The notes beneath the pieces were generated by a model that was not told the DNA's origin, did no database searches, and was given only the letters and a program-made list of their open reading frames with translations. The translations under genes were made by a program, and so were the position numbers. Shown here piece after piece: positions 14,400 through 19,487 of a stretch of DNA of 19,487 bases. The DNA is from Firmicutes bacterium UBA3936 (GTDB taxonomy: Bacteria > Bacillota > Dethiobacteria > Dethiobacterales > Dethiobacteraceae): assembly GCA_002385745.1 (NCBI GenBank), contig DGEC01000030.1, forward strand, positions 9,037 through 28,523, in the 5' to 3' direction. How positions within the stretch are numbered: position 1 is the stretch's first letter; each line of letters begins with the position of its first letter.

Positions 14400-15122
14400 T
14401 CAAAGCAGCGGTGTCAAAAACAGCACCGTAATTTCCGTAATTTCACAGGCTGCTCCCAAAATATCACCTGTGACACCCCCAAAATTAACAAGGAAAAAAC
14501 TGCGCAGGAGAAAAAACACGGCTACCAACACCAAAGCAACTGCCAAAACCGGAAGTCTGAGCACCGGGTAACTTAAAAGAAGGAAAACAATAAGCACAAT
14601 CGCCAATTGTCCCGTTCCGACGCGTTCAGTAAATGCCCGGCCCAGCCCTTCTCCGCTGCGGGCATAGCCGGCCGTTGCCATCAGAGCCACCATCATGGTA
14701 CGCCCCGCAAGGGGTGATATTATAAGCAAAAGGCCGGTTCCGCTCCCGACCGCCGCTGTTTTTAGCAGCATGGCTATAACAGCCGCCTGCACGCCAAATG
14801 CTCCTATGCGGCTGTCTTTCATCACCTGCAGTCTTTTTTCCCTATCGCCGCGTATCCCAAGGCCGTCGAAGGTATCCATCAGGCCGTCAAGGTGCAGTCC
14901 GGCGCTTGCCGCCTCCCAGAGGGCAACGGTCAGCGCTGCAGCCGGCAGGGGTTTCCAGGCAAAACGCAGCAGAAAATAAAAGGCATAAAGCAATAGTCCT
15001 ACTAAAAAACCGATAAGGGGGTAAAAAACGGTAGAAGCAGCCAGGTCCTCTTCCGAAACATTGCCGCAGTCTCCCCAGGGCCAGACGGTGAGAAAACGCA
15101 AAGCCAGCAAAAAACGCTTCAA
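14400..15122 (-). CDS. cobS: Adenosylcobinamide-GDP ribazoletransferase (cobalamin synthase)
   Basis: 240 residues. CobS is an integral membrane enzyme joining adenosylcobinamide-GDP to alpha-ribazole(-phosphate), which adds the lower ligand of B12. Conserved blocks are HLDGLMDTFDGLG (77-89), KDSRIGAFG (102-110) and NFGGVTGDILGA (213-224), with about six hydrophobic segments between and after them. I chose TTG 15122: AAAGGAG lies 8 nt upstream and the protein then starts MKRFLLALRFLT, the usual CobS beginning. A longer ATG reading (15191) would overlap cobU by 28 nt and adds non-conserved residues. Confidence 0.92.
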   Translation of the reverse strand: MKRFLLALRFLTVWPWGDCGNVSEEDLAASTVFYPLIGFLVGLLLYAFYFLLRFAWKPLPAAALTVALWEAASAGLHLDGLMDTFDGLGIRGDREKRLQVMKDSRIGAFGVQAAVIAMLLKTAAVGSGTGLLLIISPLAGRTMMVALMATAGYARSGEGLGRAFTERVGTGQLAIVLIVFLLLSYPVLRLPVLAVALVLVAVFFLLRSFFLVNFGGVTGDILGAACEITEITVLFLTPLL

Positions 15123-15163
15123 CAGTACAACTCCTTTCTTCTGTCCGTCAACAATTGCTCCGG

Positions 15164-15745
15164 TCACTTTTTGCCCGGGTTTTTCACACACAAGGGATAC
15201 CCGGCGACTGTCAGCCAGACAGAATCGGCATACTTTGCCACCTGCTGGTTGGCCCTTCCCGCCAGGTCCCTGAATATCCTGCCCAGAGGGTAGTCGGGCA
15301 CCAGCCCGCAGCCAACCTCATTGGTGACAATAATTGTCCTGAAGCTTTTTTTGCTGGCGGCCCGGCAAAACCTGCTTAATTCCCGCCGGATGTTTTTTTC
15401 CAGTTCATTTAGCTGTCCGCTGCTCATATCTTCTTTGTATCCGGCGAGCAGCCTGTTTGTCAGCCAGACAGTGAGACAGTCCACCAGTACGGTTTTTGTT
15501 TCCACAGGTACTTTTGCCAGTGCGGCTGTCAGATCATCTGTCTCTTCAATAGTAACCCAGTGAGACGGACGCCTTGCCTTGTGCCGTGCAACTCGGGCAG
15601 CCATTTCTTCGTCCAGCACCGCCGCCGTAGCAATATAAGCAACGGGGCCTCCCTGCTCACGTGCTATTTTCTCGGCAAAACGGCTTTTGCCGCTGCGCGC
15701 TCCCCCGGTAATTAGAACAAAATTTCCCAGTTCGCTGTCTCTCAA
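15164..15745 (-). CDS. cobU: Adenosylcobinamide kinase/adenosylcobinamide-phosphate guanylyltransferase
   Basis: 193 residues, a normal length. CobU phosphorylates adenosylcobinamide and then attaches GMP, producing the substrate of CobS. The P-loop GGARSGKS is at 14-21, the guanylylation-site region RHKARRP at 54-60, a VDCLTVWLTN block after about 85, and a TNEVGCGLVP block in the second half. Start at TTG 15745, 10 nt after GAGGAGG. The preceding ABC ATPase gene ends 69 nt upstream with no convincing terminator. With CobS and CobC it forms a set able to finish B12 from imported cobinamide; cobT and the corrin-ring genes are not in the window. Confidence 0.94.
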   Translation of the reverse strand: MRDSELGNFVLITGGARSGKSRFAEKIAREQGGPVAYIATAAVLDEEMAARVARHKARRPSHWVTIEETDDLTAALAKVPVETKTVLVDCLTVWLTNRLLAGYKEDMSSGQLNELEKNIRRELSRFCRAASKKSFRTIIVTNEVGCGLVPDYPLGRIFRDLAGRANQQVAKYADSVWLTVAGYPLCVKNPGKK

Positions 15746-15814
15746 CAGGTTGCTGCCTCCTCATCTGTCATACCCTGATTAAAGATATTATTATTATTCT
15801 TTATTCGACACTTT

Positions 15815-17107
15815 TTACCTGCCGCTTTCTTTGAAAACTGCATTTGTCCCGGCAAGGCCTTCTATCATTGCCAGCTTCCTGTAAAGCTCCGCCTTGTCCC
15901 GGCAGATTACTGCCGCTTCCCGAATTTGTCCAAGCAATTCCGTACCCCTGCCGCCTGTAAAGTCCCGCTCACGCCTGGGATTTTCCTCCAGAATAAATAC
16001 CTTTTTGCCCTCCTTTGCTGCCGTTAGTGCCGCCTGCAAGTTCAGAAGATTGCCATGTCCCAGCGGTATTTCCGCCAGTACAACGGCCCGTGAATTGTTC
16101 ATGATTTTAAGATTGTCACGGTGCCTTTCTTCTGAGACTCCGGAAAAGGGCGCTTCCGAAATTACAGGCAATCCCAGGGCGCGGGCGGCTTCCCAGTCGC
16201 TGTCGCCAATATTCAGTACGCCCGCCGTCACATAGTAGCCGGCCTGGACCAGGTCGCGCATCAGCTCGCCGCCGCTGCCCCCGCCGGCAATAATATGCAC
16301 GTGTCTTGTTTTGCGCAGAGCACCCCTTTCCCTTGTCCCGGGGAGCAACGACACCTGGGGCGTCCCGAAAACGGGATGGGGGGTTACCAGCACCCTTATA
16401 CCGTAAACTTCTTCTATTTTTTCGGTTGTCAGCACAGCGGCGGCTTGTCCGCAGGCCTTAATCCTGCCTTCATGCAAAAGAAGAAGTTCATGGCAGAAAT
16501 ATGCGGCCAGGTTCAGGTCATGCAGGACGGCAACAACTGTAATCCCCTCCGTTGTGAGGTTTTTTACCAGTTCCAAAATTTCCTGCTGATAGCCGATATC
16601 CAGATGTGAGGTGGGCTCGTCCAAAAGCAGGATCTGCGGCTGCTGCGCCAGGGCACGGGCAATCATGACACGCTGCTTTTCACCGCCGCTCAATTCGGTA
16701 ATTTTTCGCCGGCGCAGCTCCGTACATCCGGTAATCGCAAGCGACCGGTTCACTATTTCATAGTCGGCGGACGATTCAGACTGAAAGCGGCGCAGATAAG
16801 GCATCCGCCCCATTAAAACGACTTCTTCTACGGTAAACTGGTATTCAGTACCGGTCTCCTGGTGAACAACCGCTATCATACGGGCCAAAGAATTCTGCGT
16901 AAAATCCGCAAGCGGCCTGTCACCAAGCAGGATCCTGCCGGTTGTAGGTGTAAGCAGCCTGCTTAACAACTTGACAAGAGTTGTTTTACCGCTGCCGTTG
17001 GGACCGATTATCCCGACAAACCTGCCCTGCGGCACAGTATAGCTGATATCGCGCAAAATCTCTGTTTCACCGTAATAAAATGACAAATTTTCAATATTAA
17101 TATTCAT
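15815..17107 (-). CDS. btuD: Corrinoid ABC transporter ATPase (BtuD type) with extra C-terminal domain
   Basis: 430 residues, against about 250-270 for a plain transporter ATPase of this family. The ATPase (1-255) has Walker A GPNGSGKTT (35-43), Q-loop Q83, signature LSGGE (139-143), Walker B ILLLDEP (159-165), D-loop SHLD (167-170) and switch H196. The extra part (about 266-430) begins with a glycine-rich strand-loop HVHIIAGGGSGGEL like a nucleotide-binding Rossmann fold, then SDWEAARALGLPVISEAPFS, AVVLAEIPLGHGN (341-353) and KKVFILEE. I cannot name this domain. Permease and binding-protein genes lie upstream, cobU downstream. ATG is 7 nt after the permease stop with GAGGA in front. Corrinoid specificity is inferred from the riboswitch. 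Confidence 0.88.
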   Translation of the reverse strand: MNINIENLSFYYGETEILRDISYTVPQGRFVGIIGPNGSGKTTLVKLLSRLLTPTTGRILLGDRPLADFTQNSLARMIAVVHQETGTEYQFTVEEVVLMGRMPYLRRFQSESSADYEIVNRSLAITGCTELRRRKITELSGGEKQRVMIARALAQQPQILLLDEPTSHLDIGYQQEILELVKNLTTEGITVVAVLHDLNLAAYFCHELLLLHEGRIKACGQAAAVLTTEKIEEVYGIRVLVTPHPVFGTPQVSLLPGTRERGALRKTRHVHIIAGGGSGGELMRDLVQAGYYVTAGVLNIGDSDWEAARALGLPVISEAPFSGVSEERHRDNLKIMNNSRAVVLAEIPLGHGNLLNLQAALTAAKEGKKVFILEENPRRERDFTGGRGTELLGQIREAAVICRDKAELYRKLAMIEGLAGTNAVFKESGR

Positions 17108-17114
17108 TTTATCC

Positions 17115-18146
17115 TCACAGGCTTATTTCTCTTTTTTTCTTACGCAGCAGGTAAATAAAAAAGGGTGCCCCGACAAAGGCGGTTATAATGCCCACGGGCA
17201 GTTCCTGCGGCGCCAGCACGGTTCTGGCGGCAACGTCCGACCACACCAGAAAAGAAGCTCCCACCAGGGCGGATGCCGGCAGCAGCACCCGGTGGTCGGG
17301 GCCGGTAATAATTCTGACGGCATGGGGAATAATCAGCCCGATGAAACCGATCATGCCGCTGACGGAAACGGCGGCCGCTGTAACAACGGAAGCAACAAAA
17401 AGCAGCACCTTTTTTGTCCTTTCCACGTTAATCCCCAGTGTCAGGGCAACTTCCTCTCCCATTAACAAAACATTCAGCTCCCGGGCATAAAAGAACAAAA
17501 CAATAAACCCCAGGATCAGGTAAGGCAGGACAAACCACAGCTGCGGCCAGGAGCGCAAAATCAGCCCGCCGGAAAGCCAGAAATAAATGCCATGCATGTT
17601 TTCTCCGGACAAAACCATTAAAAGTGAAATTATGGCCGACAGAAAGCTGGAAACCACAACCCCGCCCAGAATCAGTGTCACAACGGGAACTTTACCGCCT
17701 ATTTTCGCCATATTATAAATAAAGAACAAGGCGGCAAAGGCACCGGCCATGGCAAAGAGCGGGATCATCTGCGGGAAATTCAGGCCGGTTAACTGCCGCA
17801 AAAACATTGCCGCTGTTGCTCCTACGGCAGCTCCGCTGGAGACCCCTATTGTATAGGGGTCTGCCAGCGGATTTCTCAGTAGGCCCTGGAAGCTTACACC
17901 CGACAAAGCAAGAGAGGCGCCGATCAAGGCTGCAAGAAGCACCCTGGGCAAACGCAGGTTCCAGATAATAGAAACGGTATTCCTTGAGATGTCGGACGTT
18001 TCCAGTGATATAAAGCGGGAAAGGATTACTCTTACCGTATCCTTTACCGGAATAGGCACAGAGCCAATGGCGGTAGCCGCCATAATTGAATAAAACAGGA
18101 ACAGCAGCAGCGCCAGGTAAACCGGAAGCCAGTACTTTTTCCTCAT
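17115..18146 (-). CDS. btuC: Corrinoid ABC transporter permease (BtuC/FecCD type)
   Basis: 343 residues with about nine to ten membrane segments, the usual size for the FecCD/BtuC family, which acts as a dimer importing cobalamin, heme or iron chelates. Family blocks are RLPRVL (65-70), GVSFQGLLRNPLADPYTIG (83-101), a central GGVV segment, GLIIPHAVRIITGPDHR and the C-terminal LPVGIITAFVGAPFF. The sequence alone does not separate B12 from siderophore transporters. The upstream riboswitch and downstream cobU make corrinoids the likely cargo. The ATG overlaps the stop of the binding-protein gene (18143-18146). Confidence 0.9.
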   Translation of the reverse strand: MRKKYWLPVYLALLLFLFYSIMAATAIGSVPIPVKDTVRVILSRFISLETSDISRNTVSIIWNLRLPRVLLAALIGASLALSGVSFQGLLRNPLADPYTIGVSSGAAVGATAAMFLRQLTGLNFPQMIPLFAMAGAFAALFFIYNMAKIGGKVPVVTLILGGVVVSSFLSAIISLLMVLSGENMHGIYFWLSGGLILRSWPQLWFVLPYLILGFIVLFFYARELNVLLMGEEVALTLGINVERTKKVLLFVASVVTAAAVSVSGMIGFIGLIIPHAVRIITGPDHRVLLPASALVGASFLVWSDVAARTVLAPQELPVGIITAFVGAPFFIYLLRKKKREISL

Positions 18147-19108
18147 GGCTGGCCGGCAATTGCCTTATAGATTTCTTCCAATCCCTGCACAATCCGGGGA
18201 CCGGGGCGGGACACCAGATCGGGTGTCACGTCGTAAATCCGCCCGTTTTTTACCGCCTTCATATTCTGCCAGGAGTCTCTGGCCAGCAGTTCATCACGGC
18301 GGTACCAGGTACAGATTATAACATCAGGATCAATGTCCAGAATATTTTCCTCGGACAGTTCAAAATAGCTGCTGCCCAGTTCAGCCGCCGCATTTATGCC
18401 GCCTGCAGCCGTTACCAAATCGGACAGGTACTCTCCGCTTCCGACGGTGAAAAATGTCTCGGTATCAATCAGAATAATTACTTGCGGCTTTTCATCCTCG
18501 GGCACCGCAGCCGCTTTCTTCTGAATTTCCTCAATGCCTTTGCGGATTTCCTCCGTTATTTTTTCACCTTCCTCCAGTGCACCGACAACTCTGGCAACCT
18601 CCATTATGCAACCCGTTACCTCTTCCATGCCGTCGGGGTCAATCAGAACATAAGGTATTCCTGCGTCATCAAGGAAGTACAGTTGATCCAGTAGAGCACT
18701 GCTGTCATCAGCCAAAACGAGATCAGGTTCCAATGCCAGAATCTTTTCCATGTCTATTGTTGTCCAATCGGCAACTTTCTCCACTTCCTTTGCCTCCTCC
18801 GGAAAGCTGCAGTCCGTGGTTACTCCCACAACGGCTTCACCTACTCCCAGGGCAAACAAAGTCTCTGTGAGAGAAGGCAAAAGGGAAATAATACGCTCGG
18901 GCTTCTTTTCTATTGTCACTTCCCTGCCCAGTTCATCGGTTACCGTAAGAGGGAAGCTGCCGGTGGTTTCCTCTGGGACATTTTCAATGTTTTCGCCGTT
19001 TTCGTTGTTTTCGTTGTTTTCCGGGCTTTCATTTTGCCTGCTGCAGCCGGCAAATGCCATAATTATCATTGCCAGCACAAGCAAAGCAACCAACCATTTT
19101 TTCTGCAT
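18143..19108 (-). CDS. btuF: Corrinoid ABC transporter substrate-binding lipoprotein (BtuF type)
   Basis: 321 residues. The N-terminus has a lipoprotein signal with Cys22 in AFAGC; the -3 residue is Phe rather than the usual Leu. An Asn/Glu-rich low-complexity tether (about 26-48) connects the membrane anchor to the binding domain. The periplasmic-binding fold shows PERIISLLPSLTETLFALG (69-87), LEPDLVLADD and, late, LDIDPDVIICTW and SRPGPRIVQGLEEI. Such proteins capture cobalamin, cobinamide or chelated iron outside the cell and pass it to BtuC/BtuD. AGGAGGT stands 6 nt before the ATG. It is the first gene behind the cobalamin riboswitch, which is the main reason to call it corrinoid-specific. 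Confidence 0.9.
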   Translation of the reverse strand: MQKKWLVALLVLAMIIMAFAGCSRQNESPENNENNENGENIENVPEETTGSFPLTVTDELGREVTIEKKPERIISLLPSLTETLFALGVGEAVVGVTTDCSFPEEAKEVEKVADWTTIDMEKILALEPDLVLADDSSALLDQLYFLDDAGIPYVLIDPDGMEEVTGCIMEVARVVGALEEGEKITEEIRKGIEEIQKKAAAVPEDEKPQVIILIDTETFFTVGSGEYLSDLVTAAGGINAAAELGSSYFELSEENILDIDPDVIICTWYRRDELLARDSWQNMKAVKNGRIYDVTPDLVSRPGPRIVQGLEEIYKAIAGQP

Positions 19109-19136
19109 TTCTCTACCTCCTCAATTTACAAAATAA

Positions 19137-19162
19137 TTCCCGGTGCCAGTAAGTACCGGGAA
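19137..19162 (-). terminator. Terminator-like hairpin of the riboswitch expression platform
   Basis: A perfect 8-bp stem (TTCCCGGT at 19155-19162, ACCGGGAA at 19137-19144 on the minus strand) with a 10-nt loop, followed by TTATTTTG. It sits between the aptamer and the btuF ribosome binding site, where a ligand-dependent terminator is expected. The T run is interrupted, so sequestration or pausing is possible instead. Confidence 0.6.
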
Positions 19163-19208
19163 ACAATAAAAAACCACGTCTCCCTTGACCCGAGGGCACG
19201 CTAGCGTA

Positions 19209-19362
19209 GAAAACAGGCAGGTATCCTGACTCCCGGTCATCTTCATGCAGCGCCTTCCCCGCTTGGCGAGTGGCATTTTGCTGCAGAATCACGGTTACAG
19301 TGGCGGGACCGCTCAGGTTTTGCACCTGATTCCCTTTTAACCCGCTAGGGCACCTGTTTTCC
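19209..19362 (-). ncRNA. Cobalamin (AdoCbl) riboswitch aptamer
   Basis: On the minus strand the closing stem pairs GAAAACAGG (19353-19361) with CCTGTTTTC (19209-19217). Inside are GGGAATCAGGTGCAAA with its CAGGT/ACCTG hairpin (19312-19334), the conserved GCCACTGTAA (19295-19304) and the B12 box AGTCAGGATACCTGCCT (19215-19231). These are the diagnostic elements of cobalamin riboswitches, which turn expression off when adenosylcobalamin is abundant. It precedes btuF and should control the whole transport and salvage operon. Confidence 0.95.
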
Positions 19363-19385
19363 TGGGATATGCAGTTTTCCTTTTT

Positions 19386-19414
19386 ATTTTAACAGAAACA
19401 ACAGCAAGAGACAA
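19386..19414 (-). promoter_or_regulatory. Sigma-A-like promoter of the cobalamin operon
   Basis: On the minus strand: TTGTCT (19409-19414), 17 nt, then TAAAAT (19386-19391). The predicted transcript start is near 19379, just ahead of the aptamer's first stem, which fits a riboswitch leader. The -35 is a weak match (4 of 6). Confidence 0.6.
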
Positions 19415-19442
19415 GGGCTTTTTATTTTTCGTCTATTTTTGC

Positions 19443-19487
19443 AAGCAAGACAGGGGACGGTTCTGAAGCAAGACAGGGGACGGTTCT
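19443..19487. repeat. Tandem 22-bp repeat, REP/RAYT-like motif
   Basis: Two identical 22-bp copies (19443-19464 and 19466-19487) with a 23-bp period. The core is GACAGGGGACGGTTCT. I recall this core as a dispersed intergenic repeat near Y1/REP-associated transposase genes in many anaerobes; no transposase is seen in the window. The array reaches the window end and may continue. Confidence 0.75.

Noticed and set aside
15780..15803. TAAAGA...TCTTTA symmetry with ATT repeats between the ABC ATPase gene and cobU
   Set aside because: It is a very A/T-rich, short stem with no T run; more likely low-complexity intergenic sequence within one operon.
19198..19207. A 10-bp perfect palindrome ACGCTAGCGT next to the riboswitch closing stem
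   Set aside because: It could be an operator half-site or chance. It has no loop to form a hairpin and no repeat elsewhere in the window; not enough to call a regulatory site.

Overview
The window looks like chromosome of an endospore-forming Clostridia-type Firmicute, most like the Peptococcaceae/Desulfotomaculum group. This rests on the sporulation genes (a SpoIIP-type amidase, a YIEGIA protein and its small partner), the ispH-rpsA gene fusion next to cmk and fni, strong AGGAGG ribosome binding sites with frequent GTG/TTG starts, and an AroH-type chorismate mutase. The species call is inference. All 21 genes I support are on the minus strand, so transcription runs from high to low coordinates. 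I see no tRNA, rRNA, CRISPR array, prophage or intact insertion sequence.

From right to left: (1) 19487-12456 is a corrinoid uptake and salvage operon. A sigma-A-like promoter (19386-19414) leads into a cobalamin riboswitch (about 19209-19362) and a terminator-like hairpin (19137-19162). Then come a substrate-binding lipoprotein, a BtuC-type permease, a BtuD-type ATPase carrying an extra C-terminal domain, cobU, cobS, a CobC-type phosphatase and, translationally coupled to it, an AAA ATPase of the DUF815 type. (2) 12360-11123 holds two unrecognised genes, one soluble and one membrane-anchored. (3) 11117-10662 is aroH with its own promoter and a terminator that contains its stop codon. (4) 10629-5943 is a housekeeping operon: cmk, plsC, ispH fused to ribosomal protein S1, and fni, closed by a strong terminator. 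It covers CMP phosphorylation, phosphatidic acid synthesis, the last MEP-pathway step, translation, and IPP/DMAPP isomerisation. (5) 5926-1917 is a tightly packed, probably sporulation-related operon: a DUF1614 membrane protein, a SpoIIP-type amidase, YIEGIA, its small partner and two tandem DUF3189 paralogues, ending in a terminator. (6) 1885-1 is a separately promoted gene for an arylsulfotransferase-like beta-propeller fused to a thioredoxin domain. It runs off the left edge of the window.

The right edge carries two copies of a 22-bp sequence in tandem, of a kind I associate with REP/RAYT-type repeats. The points most worth following up are the propeller-thioredoxin fusion, the extra domain on the B12 transporter ATPase, a possible antiterminator pairing between the riboswitch and its terminator, the tandem DUF3189 pair in which one copy lost the conserved motif, and the AAA/unknown genes behind the cobalamin genes. 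I found no evident new defence or mobile system.
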